A DNA stretch of 64,000 bases from Cladocopium goreaui. Taxonomy: Eukaryota > Sar > Dinophyceae > Suessiales > Symbiodiniaceae. The position numbers were made by a program, and so were the translations under genes. Location of the stretch: assembly GCA_947184155.2 (NCBI GenBank), contig CAMXCT020006445.1:662723-726722 (forward strand), given 5' to 3'. The notes under the pieces were generated by a model that did no database searches, was not told where the DNA came from, and saw only the letters and a program-made list of their open reading frames with translations. This document shows positions 11,549-23,448 of the stretch, piece by piece (the first letter of the stretch is position 1; every line of letters starts with the position of its first letter).

Positions 11549-11593
11549 CAATCATCAAAGTATTTTGTTCTGAGCGCCTTGCCAACCTCGGTG
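11523..11593 (-). CDS. Exon-like island E38
   Basis: GTCACCCAG^CA CCG AGG ... AAC CTG^GTTGGC, 23 codons (PRLARRSEQNTLMIERRR..), donor at the border of the C/G composite. Alternative: phase 2, TEVGKALRTKYFD, to a GA donor. Confidence 0.42.
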
Positions 11594-11599
11594 CTGGGT

Positions 11600-12950
11600 G
11601 ACATCGGGTGACTTTACGCGACGTTACGCGAGCTCGACAAACAGATGATCGATGTTTTGGTGGCAAAAACGTGTTTTTTTACACAAAGAAATGGAGAAAC
11701 CAAGACATGAGGTAAAATAATCAGCAACCACAAAGATATATCATGTTTTGTTAAGGTTATGACCAAGAGAGGCCTTGGTTTTGAAGACACTTGGATATAT
11801 ACATAATATATAAATATAAATATATATATTATATATATATATTATATATATATATATTATATATATATTATATTATATTGTATATATTATATATATATTT
11901 CTATGTGGTTTGCCGAAACGCAGCTACCTGTGACCCATCACTCAGAAATGACTAGGAGAACAGAGTTCTGGATGAGCCAACATGGCAAGATCAGCTTCCT
12001 TCCTACGCGCTGGTTTCAAGCATGCTTGGATATGTTTGTGAGCTCCCCATTGAGGATCGGCATTTCAATAGGCCATCAACACATGGCGAAAAAACCATTC
12101 AGGGCGATAGTTCAGTGATGGACCCAAATTGCTCACCGAGCCGGGTCCGCATGATACAAACAAAACATGCATCTATACATCTAATATACACGCGTCCAAA
12201 TCACTGTGTTTTCCTATTTCATTGCATATGTATGTGTGGACACGTGGCTATGGGTCACAGCCTGTATTAGTAGAGACCCATTGATGTATCAGCGACATCA
12301 ACCGTCATGAAAATAAGATAACAAAAAACAAACATACGAACGCAATAACGGTCAGAATAGGTTTCAATGATATGTATATATATATATACATAAGTGGATG
12401 GCGGCTTCAACCCATCAAGAAAGAACATGTAGAATCAACCAGATTATCTGGATCATCATCAAAAAATACAACAATGTTGAACATAAAACATGTTCAAAAC
12501 TATCAGATCATCATTGATCATCATTCGTGACATACCCCTTGTATACGTATTGTATGCCCAGTTTAGATCATTTCGGATGGTCACCCTGGGGTAGAACTAA
12601 AATGATGTGGAACATCCACCATTTGTTCATGTTCCGGATGGAAAACCATGGCTATTTCTACATGTATGTACACGTTTACCCCAGGGTATATATATATATA
12701 TATTATAGTATGTTGCCAAATGTATACAATACATCCCATTAATGTTGTAAGGGAATGGTTACCATGGGACATATACAATACATATATTATAGTTACTTCC
12801 ATGATAAATGATATATCATAATTACATGAACAATCATGAACATATACCCCCCATTAAATCACAAAGTAAATATTCCATACACCCTAATCACATATATATA
12901 TAGTTCAATGCAAATTGGTATTCCAATGCGAACATATAATGATAGTCCAT
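11600..12950. other. Probable intron with long TA runs
   Basis: (TA)n at about 11800-11900 and 12690-12710. No convincing island. Confidence 0.5.
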
Positions 12951-12957
12951 CATATAT

Positions 12958-13175
12958 GGAGGTTTCCTAAGTCATAGGGGTACCCCCAAATCATCAATTT
13001 TATAGATTTCCATGAAATAAACCAAGCATTTTGGGGATTCCTCCATTTATGGAAACCCCCATATATAGCCAATTTGTAATTGGCATAGGGATTACCCATA
13101 TTCCCCGTTTTTGGGTTATTATAATTACCAATATATTGGCTAGTGTAATCCTCTATAATCATCAACCAACCAAGC
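12958..13175. repeat. Family C/G composite repeat, copy 2
   Basis: The same order of segments as 11313-11548. A further short inverted repeat (GGTTGATGATT ... AATCATCAACC, 13243-13278) lies just right of it and borders another exon-like island. Confidence 0.7.
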
Positions 13176-13281
13176 TTTACAATTGGATTTATATTGGATT
13201 ATACATTGTTCTATAAATTCAATTAAAAAAAACCCTTGGTTACCTTGGTTGATGATTCCCATTACTATAATCATCAACCAC

Positions 13282-13376
13282 CCAGGCTTTTGAAATATCT
13301 CACCTTGATTGAAACCACCGAACCACGAACGGCCTAGTGGCTCCACCAAAGTTCGACGGGTACTTTTTTCGTGGTT
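13282..13376 (-). CDS. Exon-like island E37
   Basis: GGCACCCAG^AAC CAC ... AAG CCT GG^GTGGTT, 31 codons (NHEKSTRRTLVEPLGRSW..). The donor lies in the GGTTGATGATT inverted repeat. Confidence 0.48.
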
Positions 13377-13399
13377 CTGGGTGCCGAACAAGGTGGTTT

Positions 13400-13455
13400 T
13401 GAAGGAAAAAACGCAGATCTGCATGATTGTTTATTTGTATATATACATATATATG

Positions 13456-13486
<31 letters not shown>

Positions 13487-14000
13487 GTTATATATATGAT
13501 ATACTAGTATTGTTGTTGTCGTGGTTATGATTAATATATTTCCACTATGCAGATAATATATATATATAAATAAATAAATATATATATATATATATATTGT
13601 ACAAACACATAATATATCTATATACATGGTTACACACTACACACAAAAAAAACTAAACATGTGTAGGCCGTCAAATAAATATAGATCACGCAGATACGTG
13701 CCAACTTTAGATCTTTAAACCACCAATAAACCTCAATAAAACTGAACTATACACTCAAACAAATTCATTTAGAGTACCGCATGGAAAGCTCATGAACAAC
13801 TAAAATGGTACCCCAAAAAATTGTCAACTACCCAGGAGTTTGATAATGAAGGGTGATGTTACCCTCCAGCGAATTTATATAGATATAGAACAAAAAACAA
13901 GCTGAAAATTGATGGGACTTGTTTACCATGAGAACCGCAATATATACATATATATAAATAAACTATATATATATATATTATATATATATATATGTATATC
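13400..14000. other. TA-rich microsatellites
   Basis: Several (TATA)n/(ATATGT)n tracts at 13436-13500, 13555-13600 and 13940-13995. No gene seen. Confidence 0.7.
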
Positions 14001-14588
14001 GGATTTACATACTATTTCTAGGCATGAGCGTTGCAACGTGAAACCTATAACCGACCTTAAAAATGATGATGGATGTAAAACACACCTTTCACGTTTTAAT
14101 TTATGGCCTCAAACCGGGTCTTGGATGTGTTGTACGATATACTTATTGCAGAAGGTTGATTTGTCCATTAGGAAACGGAGGATTTCAAGAAGAAAACCAT
14201 GTGCCAGAAACGAGTTTGTTTTCTTTTCGCCAGCAATCTCCATCGTTTGCCAAAAAAAGCAAGCCCTTTTTGAACGAACGGATCAGGATCCTCGGCCGGT
14301 CATATGAGAGATCATCCCAAGTAGAGGTATATGTGCAGTATACCCAATAAAGCACCTCTATTGGGCATGGTTTATTCATGGGTTTACTACATCTGTTGGT
14401 TCTACATAAATGAAGACATTGCCACCGGTCTTTTTTGTCAGGGAATTTTGCAAATGCCATGAAATATCTGGTTTCCAGCATTGTAAATGGACATATGCCA
14501 TCATATATCATCATATATTATCAAATACCTCTATACATATCATACAATACTATACATGTATATATATATATACTGTATATATTGTGTA

Positions 14589-14697
14589 TACCATCTGGTT
14601 ATTTCACATAGCCATAGAAAATCACCATGTTTAATGGGTAAACCATCTATTTCTATGGGCCATCTATACCATGGCTATGTTAAATAACCGGAGGGTA
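14589..14697. mobile_element. TIR element family A, copy 5 (diverged)
   Basis: 109 bp, TACCATCTGGTTATTTCACATAGCC to GGCTATGTTAAATAACCGGAGGGTA. Confidence 0.75.
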
Positions 14698-14804
14698 TAC
14701 ATATATTACATACATATATATATATATATTACATAAATATATTATATATATATATATATTATATGGAAATTCCATCGTTTCCCGAAGAAATATGAAATCT
14801 ATAC

Positions 14805-14918
14805 TTCCGGGAAGTTCGGCAGCTGGTATTTTCCGCCGTCCTCCATCCGTTCCTGGAACTTCGCCAGCTCCCCCTGGGGAATCGTCCGACGATGGTCCGG
14901 AATCGCATGGCAAAAGTA
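14805..14918 (-). CDS. Exon-like island E36, starting at a family F introner
   Basis: CCACCAAG^TAC TTT ... CCG GAA^GTATAG, 38 codons (.. GELAKFQERMEDGGKYQLP..), strongly coding-like. Another minus frame is also open. Confidence 0.6.
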
Positions 14919-15048
14919 CTTGGTGGCTCACCCCAGTTCGCAAGTCGAGAATAGCCCCAGTGATAAGTGGGATAAGTAGGGTTAAATAGGCTTAATTCAC
15001 CAAACAAACTAGGATCAAAAGCCACTAAGTGGGATGCGCCACCAAGTA
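14917..15048. mobile_element. TIR element family F, copy 1, possible introner
   Basis: TACTTGGTGGCTCACCCCA ... GGGATGCGCCACCAAGTA. On minus it ends in CCACCAAG directly before a 38-codon exon-like island (14805-14918). Its other end offers a GTGGCG donor after ..TAC TTG. Confidence 0.8.
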
Positions 15049-15084
15049 GGGTCTATAACGACAGTATGGTTATTGCAAGAATAT

Positions 15085-15192
15085 GGAGGTTTCCTAAAGT
15101 GCAGGTATCCCAATAGCTGGATGGTTTATTTCATGGAAATCCTGTATTAAACTGGATGACGTGGGGTACTTCCATTTTAGGACGAACCTCCA
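15085..15192. mobile_element. Family C element (TGGAGGTTTCCTAAA type)
   Basis: TGGAGGTTTCCTAAAG ... CCATTTTAGGACGAACCTCCA, about 108 bp. Other copies or remnants lie at 462-570, 7449-7540, 7700-7795 and 22984-23115, all with GGGGTA(C/T)CCC-like interior motifs and AAACCATCCA. Confidence 0.6.
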
Positions 15193-15740
15193 GATACCGT
15201 TAATGCTGCTAATAATTGAATCATAACTATTATTATATTGTGAACAATAGTAAGTATATATATATTATGTCAATATTTGATTATATCTATGTAACATATA
15301 ATATGAATACTATCAACATTATTATCACTGTTTACTATTGAGAATCTTGTTGTTATAATTTGACAATTGATAATTGATACTCATGGTGATCCCGTTATCA
15401 AGTACAACAACAATAAATCATGTTGTCAGGCCAACAATACAATTGTTATCGATTACAATGCTCATATTGTAACAATATAAGACAAACAATGCTAGACATA
15501 ACAATATTTATCCCTATACCGCTAACAATCAACTGATTAGAGGAATATATGGAACTATCATGAATTATCATCATGCTTTTTACAGCCAACATCAGACCAA
15601 CAATAGGCCGTCATAAGTTATATATATATATTTAAACATATAACACATTAGTAGGAAAAAAACAAACAATAGAAGTAATTAGTGAACAATGGCAATTAAA
15701 TCGATATTAAACCGATTCCCATAGCCAATCACAAGACGCA
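15193..15740. other. AT-rich stretch, no gene seen
   Basis: AACAAT/ATTGTT-rich sequence with many short inverted words; no coding island. Confidence 0.5.
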
Positions 15741-15746
15741 ACGCAC

Positions 15747-15803
15747 CTGCAGTGCTTGGTTCAAGCCGTTCACTGCTTCGGCCACCCAATCCCTGAGACC
15801 ATC
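15747..15803 (-). CDS. Exon-like island E35
   Basis: ACTCCCAAG^GAT GGT ... CTG CAG^GTGCGT, 19 codons (DGLRDWVAEAVNGLNQALQ). A plus reading (CLVQAVHCFGHPIPET..) is open. Confidence 0.55.
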
Positions 15804-16746
15804 CTTGGGAGTCTGTGGGATCCACCGTCATCAACTGCTTGTGTTTTTGGTGTATCTGTATATCGTATAAATATGTATAAATTAACCAGAAACCAAACAC
15901 AGTGGTTGTATAAATCAAAACTGTCATATGATTATATATATATATAGACGTACATATAATTTTGTATATCATGTATCATCCCAAGAAAATGATTATGTGG
16001 ATACGACATAGATATAGCGTTTGCCAGGGAAAATACAACAAGCACCCAAATCGCATTGCTCCCACAGTGGCTTATCCCATGCCAATAGTGCCTAAAAAGG
16101 ATTAACCTGGATTTGCTTGAGGAACCACCAAAAAATAAAAAAACACGCCCTTATCGATTCCCCAAGTAGTGGATTTCCCATAGATAAAATATGATAAAAT
16201 AACAATACATCTTCAGCAAATCCAAGTTTTCTTGTGATTTTTAGCCAACCTCACTGTCCATTGAAGTATGGTCACCTTTTTTTTTGGCGATGAAAAACTG
16301 CCCGATTTTTGTGGTCCCAGTCGTGATGTCCATGGACTTTTTACCAATTGTCATACCATGGACTTGGGTGGATTTGAAGCTACATCCATCTATATCCATC
16401 TATATCCTCTGTTCGTGTCTTGAAGACTTGAAGAATCTCCAATCTAGACTCCCAGCCGATCATGAGCAACGAGGATAAAACTGGGGTGCGATGATCCTGT
16501 TGAATCCAGTTGTTCCATTATAACTGGTTGGTTTTCAAAGGGATTCCCAGACCGGATGATGACATTCCCCCAATGTACTAGAGTTTGTTTAGCCCCTACA
16601 AATAACAACTAATAGAAACTTTGATGACGCTGCTCATTTAGTGCGGAAACCAAAAATGGCACTGAGAGATAAATTCACGGAACTATGAGGCAGGGATCAT
16701 CATGCCATTGTTTGGCTTTAAAGTTCAATATCTATCGGAAGCCAGC

Positions 16747-16870
16747 TACTTGGTGGCTCATCCCACTTAGTAAGTGGGTTATGATCCTAGTTATAGGTGG
16801 ACTAAACCTACTTATCCCACTTATAGCTGGGGTTATAATCCACTTGCTAACTGGGGTGAGCCACCAAGTA
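16747..16870. mobile_element. TIR element family F, copy 2, possible introner
   Basis: 124 bp with TIR TACTTGGTGGCTCA / TGAGCCACCAAGTA and TA at both ends. On minus it is a 116-nt intron (16749-16864). Splicing would add only six nucleotides (CTTG plus TA), a whole number of codons. Confidence 0.82.
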
Positions 16871-16941
16871 CTTTGATTGAGGGACAAACCGAATATTTTT
16901 TTCTCAAGGTGATGCCGCCATGATCCCTTCAAGATGTTGTC
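16865..16941 (-). CDS. Exon-like island E33, ending at a family F introner
   Basis: CAATGAG^GAC AAC ... CAA AGT ACT TG^GTGGCT; reads DNILKGSWRHHLEKKIFG... After the F element the frame resumes T AGC TGG CTT CCG ATA (16733-16748), followed by a candidate GA donor or, 12 nt later, a TAA. Confidence 0.5.
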
Positions 16942-17092
16942 CTCATTGTTCTTCCATTGTTCCGGAACTGATCATATGGCCGGTAGCACATATGGGTGTT
17001 GATTATGATTTCACGTTGTCTTCTTTAGGTGAATGGCCCAATCATGAGAAAACAGAACTACAATGGCATCTTCAGGAAACAAATCTGTGAAC

Positions 17093-17190
17093 CCTAGGCC
17101 CCGATTTCCACATTTCCACATCCGGAAGTATCTTTTGCCGATTTCCACATGGGAGTTGTGGTCAATGCGGCCCTGCAATGCGGCACTATG
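17093..17190 (-). CDS. Exon-like island E32 (two readings)
   Basis: GATCACCAG^CATAGTGCC. Phase 0 gives HSAALQGRIDHNSHVEIGKR.. to CTA GG^GTTCAC. Phase 2 gives IVPHCRAALTTTPMWK.. to GGG^GCCTAG (17100), which joins E31 and E33. The first reading looks more protein-like on its own. Confidence 0.48.
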
Positions 17191-17279
17191 CTGGTGATCT
17201 TGAATGATTACGCATTGACCAACTTAATGGACATAATCGCACACAACAAAAAATCAGTATGTATATCTATATTGATATG

Positions 17280-17480
17280 TACTTAGACATACATACATAC
17301 ATCCATCCATCCATCCATCCATGCATGCATGCATGCATACATACATAAATTAATTACATACACACATACAATACATACATTACATTACATTGCATTGCAT
17401 TACATTACATTACATTACATTACATTACATTACATTACATACATGCATATATATACATATGTATATGTATATATATATAT
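17280..17480. repeat. ACAT/ATCC/ATGC and TTACA microsatellites
   Basis: Consecutive runs of (ACAT), (CATC), (ATGC) and (TTACA) are followed by TA repeats. No gene seen. Confidence 0.9.
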
Positions 17481-17674
17481 ATTTACATATCTATGTATAC
17501 GTGATTCAGAATCAGGACGGATTGGCATGTTTATTGTTTTGTCTCAACATGGGGGATCTCCCCAAAACAAACCATGCTATTGAGAAACGTGAGGCTTGGA
17601 AGCAAAGGATTTTGGGGTTTTCAATGGGTCTGAAAGTCTGAAACTTTGACGTATATATATATATACATACAGTA

Positions 17675-17799
17675 TGCAATGTGAGGCCCCCCAGTTATAA
17701 GTTGGTTTATAAGCCCCAGTAACTATAGTTATAAGTACCATAAACCATAGTTATTGGAGTTATAAACCAGCTTAGCTATCTTGGGGGCCTCACATTGTA
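17675..17799. mobile_element. TIR element family D, copy 1
   Basis: CAATGTGAGGCCCCCCAGTT ... GGGGGCCTCACATTGTA with an interior of AACCATAGTTAT and TAAACCAGC segments; about 125 bp. Confidence 0.8.
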
Positions 17800-17876
17800 G
17801 TATTGATTCCTAAATCCACAGATTGATCATGCTTCAATTGAAACTGTCACGTGGGGTCTACCTGATTTGACATTTC

Positions 17877-17902
17877 CAAGCGGCGTCAGAGCCCGAGCGG
17901 AC
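17877..17902 (-). CDS. Exon-like island E31
   Basis: TTCGCTCAG^GTC CGC ... GCC GCT TG^GAAATG (GA donor); reads VRSGSDAA. Confidence 0.35.
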
Positions 17903-18479
17903 CTGAGCGAACCGAACGCACAACGCAGGGCTCGGCCCAAAACTTTTTCCTACGGAACCACCGATTAATTCTGGAAAAAATCTGGAATTTTCCATCTGAA
18001 TTTTAAGAATTCCACTGTTTTTGGGAATAATTCCGGAATTTTACATCTGGACTCTTTTCATGCTGGGACTGAACCAAGGATTTTATGGGAATCGGACGAA
18101 AGGCAGACTATAATGGAAGATATAAAACAAGATTATGATTTGGGTGTCTGACAATCGGGAATTTCAAATTTGTTGCAGGCTTAGGAGGGACAATGAAATC
18201 ATCAACCTCATTTTGTTGGGTTGGTGGGTACCCTATGTTTAAATAGACTCATTTTGACGTTGATGTTTGGATGTGTTTTCCTCCTCCAACATGTAGTGAA
18301 ATATGTTCTCAATTAAATTACTTTTGGCAAGTATCTGTTAACGTACATTTGAACTACAGTGTTGTGTTACAAATAACATCTGATACATGCATATTAAACT
18401 ACTCCCACCATGGACCAGCTGAGGGGCGAGAAAAAAATACTTTACTTCGAGATATCCCCACCATGACATTGATACGTTT

Positions 18480-19185
18480 TGTTACTGGCAAATCTTCTGG
18501 CATTCTATCTGACATATCTTCTGGCATCCTACCTGGCATATCTTCTGGCATATGTTCTGGCATATCTTCTGGCATTCTACCTGGCATATGTTCTGGCATA
18601 TCTTCTGGCACTCTATCTGGCATATCTTCTGGCATATCTTCTGACATTCTATCTGGCATTCTATCTGGCAAATCTTCTGGCATTCGATCTCGCAAACATT
18701 CTGGCACTTTATCTGGCATACCTTCTGGCATTCTATCTGGCATATCTTGTGGCATTCTATCTGGCATATCTTCTGGCATTTTATCTGGCATATCTTCTGG
18801 CATTCTATCTGACATTCTATCTGACATATCTTCTGGCATCCTACCTGGCATATCTTCTGGCATATGTTCTGGAATATCTTCTGGCATTCTACCTGGCATA
18901 TGTTCTGGCATATCTTCTGGCACTCTATCTGGCATTCTATCTGGCATATCTTCTGGCATATCATCTGGCAAATCTTCTGGCATTCTATCTGGCAAACATT
19001 CTGGCACTTTATCTGGCATATCTTCTGGCATTCTATCTGACATTTTATTGGCATTCTATCTGGCATACCTTCTGGCATTCTATCTGGCATATCTTCTGGC
19101 ATTCTATCTGGCATTCTATCTGGCATATCTTATCTGGCATTCTATCTGGCATATCTTCTGGCATTCTATCTGGTGGCATTCGTTG
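18480..19185. repeat. 12-bp tandem array (TCTGGCATATCT / TCTGGCATTCTA)
   Basis: About 55 units of 12 bp. Because the unit is a multiple of three and has no stop in most frames, plus and minus frames are open for 200 codons or more (for example a four-residue PEDM/PDRM repeat on minus). Longer blocks within it are duplicated (18530-18670 resembles 18830-18990). A protein-coding role is not established. Confidence 0.92.
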
Positions 19186-19465
19186 AGGTCCAGCGGTGCG
19201 CACTGAGCTCGGAAGGCCCCAGGTTGAGGTCCAGCGGTGCGCACTGAGCTCGGCAGGTCCCAGGTTGAGGTCCAGCGGTGCGCACTGAGCTAGGAAGGTC
19301 CCAGGTTGAGGTCCAGCGGTGCGCACTGAGCTAGGAAGGTCCCAGGTTGAGGTCCAGCGGTGCGCACTGAGCTGGGAAGGTCCCAGGTTGAGGTCCAGCG
19401 GTGCGCACTGAGCTGGGAAGGTCCCAGGTTGAGGTCCAGCGGTGCGCACTGAGCTGGGAAGTTGG
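19185..19465. repeat. 41-bp tandem array, seven units
   Basis: Units starting GAGGTCCAGCGGTGCGCACT recur every 41 bp. Since 41 is not a multiple of three, a minus frame cycles through all three frames and repeats every 41 residues (123 bp) without a stop. Confidence 0.92.
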
Positions 19466-19499
19466 CGAAGAGCTTGGCGAAGAGTTGGCAAGGCGGAAG

Positions 19500-19620
19500 T
19501 GGAGGTGGAAGTTGATGCAGACATGGTCGAGGAGAAACTGGAGGAGGAGGAGGAGGCGGAGGAGGAGGAGAAACTGGAGGAGGAGGCGGAGGAGGCGGAG
19601 GAGGAGGAGGAGGACAACAG
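19500..19620. repeat. GGA-rich microsatellite
   Basis: (GGA)n with GGC interruptions adjoins the 41-bp array. A similar GGA-rich tail ends the other satellite block at 36790-36830. Confidence 0.85.
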
Positions 19621-19639
19621 CTCTGATAAAATCTAACAA

Positions 19640-20600
19640 CCCTCACCTGGCAGGTGGGGAAAAAACGGTTTGGGCGAACACCGATTCAAAGAAATCCCTT
19701 TTATGTCAAACATATTACTCTGTAACAACTTATGTGGCAAGTGTACAGTAGCTGGTTTATACAGTAGCGAGGTTATACCCTCTGGCACTTAAGCAAAGCT
19801 CAACGAACATGTGCCAATTTGTGGATGATTAATCCGTATTGAACATGATGATTCCCATCTGTTAAACGACATTCAATTGCCGTGATAAGTTGGTTGTGGA
19901 TATGTGGGATCTTAGTGAAAGGGATTCTCCCCCAAGTGAAGGTGAAAAATCAAGTGACTGAAACAGCCTATCAGGAAGCTGTTGAAAGGGAAGGACATTT
20001 GTCAAATATGTGTTTGTGTTTGCTTCCACTGTATTTCCGCAACCAGAGGATCGTGATGCCCACGTTCAAATTGCACTCGTCATGACCTTACAATAAACTT
20101 TTCTAGACGTCGAAACCCTTACAGGATATAGGAAACAGGTCTTGACACCAAAAAAAGGTTCATTGACAAAGAATTTTCCCACAACAAAATTCCGATGTGT
20201 TTTTGGATTTTGGAACCTCCATTCTCCTGAGAAGAATACTTTCACAATCCCAAAAAATATTACGGCTAGGTCGCCCAAAGGCTGCAACATACGTTGCCCA
20301 GAATGATCATTGTCGTGCAGAGATTACAAAACACATATGTATATATACATACACATAGTCATCCTGCAGTGGATAGAATATGGAAATGTCAAACACCTTC
20401 ACTAAAATGAGATGTTATACCATAGGCTATATACTTCAGGATGAGTACACATAAGTATAGTTGATTACTCTGATATAATCTTATTACTATATATATATAT
20501 ATTCATTTATGTATGGTGATGGATATATGATATAGATGTATGATATTAGTAAATTCTATCGGAATATGCAAACACATCATCAGTGACTAGTGATATTTCA
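19640..20600. other. Stretch without a supported gene
   Basis: Includes one end of a family A-like element (TACCCTCTGG at 19777) and (TA)n near 20490. Nothing coding could be supported. Confidence 0.45.
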
Positions 20601-20677
20601 TCATACATCCAGCATCCAGTTCTCTCCGTCTTGGCGTCCCACTGGCATTGCAGGTGCTTTCAGCGCGCTCGTGACAC

Positions 20678-20730
20678 TGGCCCTTCGAGGTACTGGTGCC
20701 TGGCGCTGCCAGTGACGCAAAAGGGGCGGG
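20678..20730 (-). CDS. Exon-like island E30
   Basis: TTGGAAG^CC CGC CCC ... GGG CCA^GTGTCA; reads RPFCVTGSARHQYLEGP. The GC-rich island extends from about 20620 to 20760 and is open in several frames. Confidence 0.4.
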
Positions 20731-20879
20731 CTTCCAACACACACCGCGGATTCCAGAAATGTAGCCAGCAAATATGTATTCATATGTACAATTCTGATGT
20801 ACTGTATATATATATAATATACCGTTAGCTTCCAAACCCTACAAATTTGTCGGGTGCAAACTAAAACCCTGGGTTTAGC

Positions 20880-21700
20880 CGTGATCATGGTAAAAACCTT
20901 GGGTTTGTCACAAAAAAACAGGGTTTTCTTACAAACTGTCCGAATTCGATTTAGTGCTTGCTTCCAACACTTCTCCTACTTTGCTTCATCACATGTTTCT
21001 TAGATTTTCCTCCATTCAGCCTTACCGTCAGGAAGCCACATCTACATATATACATCTGAAGTAGAGAAAAACGCAACCCCAACATGGAAAAGTACGGGTC
21101 GGGAATTCAAGCCTCTAGCAAACCGTGTTCAACCCGTGATTTACCCGTGTCAACCCGTGTTTTCTTAAGGAATACCTAGGGTTTGTAGGCTAAACCTCGT
21201 GTATTTTGAAAATAACCAGGTTTTCTCTAACCCGTGTTCAACCCATGTTCAACCCGTGATTTACCCGTGTGCACCTATGATATAAAACATGGGTTGGAAC
21301 CCCTGGAACTGGTGAAAATATAATATGTTTTTGTTGTGTTTGGGCTTGTGCTTGGGCGTCGATGACCAGTAGACTGGACAGAAATGCAACACTTTTTGAG
21401 GACCCACCGCATTAACAAAATCAGAGCATTTGGGGGCATGGTCTTGAAATTTATGGAAAAAGAAAAACCTTGGGTTTTGTTTTGAAACCCTGGGTTTTAA
21501 GTGCCACCCTGCGAATTTTGCGGGTTCGGAGGGTCAAGGTATATATATATATGAATGCGAATTAAGTAGATCAATCTGAAAAACAAACTAAACTATAATT
21601 AGTGACACTATTGTTCGGAAAAGGAATTTACTGTTCCATCTTATCGATATAATTGTTACTACGATACTACTTTCCTATCTTATCCATGCTTCGCACATGA
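20880..21700. other. Stretch with CAACCCGTG direct repeats
   Basis: AACCCGTGATTTACCCGTGT recurs near 21135 and 21249, with related shorter words (CCCTGGGTTT) at 20865-20920 and 21465-21500. No gene seen. Confidence 0.55.
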
Positions 21701-21718
21701 AAATCAACACAACTCTTC

Positions 21719-21748
21719 CAGGCCTTTGCACTTGCCGTGCTACTCCGC
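21719..21748 (-). CDS. Exon-like island E29
   Basis: GTGAACCAG^GC GGA GTA ... AGG CCT G^GAAGAG; reads GVARQVQRP. A plus-strand reading (AFALAVLLRLVHREGK after CTCTTCCAG) is equally attractive. Confidence 0.32.
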
Positions 21749-22496
21749 CTGGTTCACCGGGAAGGGAAGCCAATTGGTGGTGGTACAAACAACGGCTCTA
21801 ATGTTGATACACCAATAAACGAACCATATTTTGATGGTTGTAATCCCACCCATTTATGGTAAAACTGTGAATGGCTTTACTACATTACTTGAGTAAAACA
21901 AAATATATATCTATGGATTCGTATTTTGGGACCAAATATGAGCAACTTACCTGGGCTGCAATGGCTTTTCAACTAGTAAAGTAGTTGATAATGCTTGTAC
22001 CTCTAGCGTCAGCAGGCTTGTTGACTTGTTGACTCTCGTGGACTGAGATGTACCCCTCGGGAACTGGGATGTAGTTGGACGTGCATCAGATAATATATAC
22101 CATATATATCCATATATATATATATTATTATATATGTATCATGTTTACCCTCTGGTAACGGAAAACAATACATGTGGCAACGGAAAATCCACGCTATGGA
22201 AAGCTGGATGGAGCCATCATTGACATCGAATCAGGGGATCATCGAAGCATCAAGATCCAAACATGGGACCCACATGTCAGATATGAAAGCGTAGGGAAAC
22301 AAAAGTAATTACATCTGAACACGAACGTGGTAAAACCAATAGTACACCATGCCCGAAAACACAATTTTTATGTTTTTGTTTTTTAGGGTGGCATAAACTA
22401 TCCCCTGTCATAGTAGGTTTGTGGGATTGGGTTGCCCACATTCAGTAGCCTGGAAGATGGGCCAGATGGAACAAGGTCCTCATCCTCTGATCCTAC

Positions 22497-22531
22497 CCGG
22501 ATCATGTGAGCTCCGGACAGCTAAGCCGTAA
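22497..22531 (-). CDS. Exon-like island E28
   Basis: CTGGGAAAG^T TAC GGC ... GAT CCG G^GTAGGA; reads YGLAVRSSHDP; phase 2 in, 1 out. Confidence 0.42.
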
Positions 22532-23293
22532 CTTTCCCAGAAAGCCCCCCCAACAAAAAACTGGTGAGTAGTGTTCAAGGGAGGGTGAAAAACCATCAAG
22601 GTGCATGGAGCATTCGATCTAACTGAGAATATGACGGAGTTTTTAGTTTCATCCAATCCAGTATGTCTATTCACTTACCATCATACCCTGCATTTTGCTG
22701 CAATTGACCCTTTACCATGTGTTCATAACTTTGGAATGCCTGGAGCACAACTGAATATAGAAAACAAACTACTTCGAACCTATTCCAACCAATTCAAGAA
22801 CATCTACTAGTCACCCAGACCCAGACTCAAAAACATTGATCCAAACGCAAACATGTTGACATTCATTATTGGCTAACATCAATAAATGACAGGCAGACTA
22901 AGGGTGATGTCATCCCAAGCGTTCCAATATATCGATGACATCTCAGTTGAAACATGAGCTGAACAGGATTTTGAATCATGGACATGGAGGTTTCCGCCAA
23001 GTCATGGGGGCACCCATTGGAAAAATCATCCAAGTGGTTGGACCGTTAGACCATTTTAACCATTAAAACCATTTAAAACCTATGGTTTTTTGGGATACCC
23101 ATTTTCAGAAATCCCCAAATGCTTTCCGAGGAACTTTTTGTGGAACTATGAGCTCGCTGTCAGTTGATTGAGTTGCAACTACCAAATCATGGCGAAGCCA
23201 CCATCCTTCGACATACCTTCTGCTATTCAAACGTGGTTGGCAAAATCCCCCTATAAACGCATGTTAACGTGGAGAAAAACCTAGTTTCGCTAC

Positions 23294-23402
23294 CTAGTTG
23301 GTGGTTTCAATCCCTCTAAAAAAACATGAGTTCGTCAGTTGGGATGATACTGCCCAATATATGGACGGTCATAAAATTCCATGGTTCCAAACCACCAACC
23401 AG
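23294..23402. mobile_element. TIR element family E, copy 3, with 13-bp flanking direct repeat
   Basis: 109 bp, CTAGTTGGTGGTTT ... AAACCACCAACCAG. CTAGTTTCGCTAC occurs directly on both sides (23281-23293, 23403-23415). Confidence 0.8.
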
Positions 23403-23448
23403 CTAGTTTCGCTACTGTTTCGGGGATATTTCCCCCACAACTTCTCAC

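Noticed and set aside
17280..17480. CRISPR-like short regular repeats
   Set aside because: Simple microsatellites without unique spacers of constant length.
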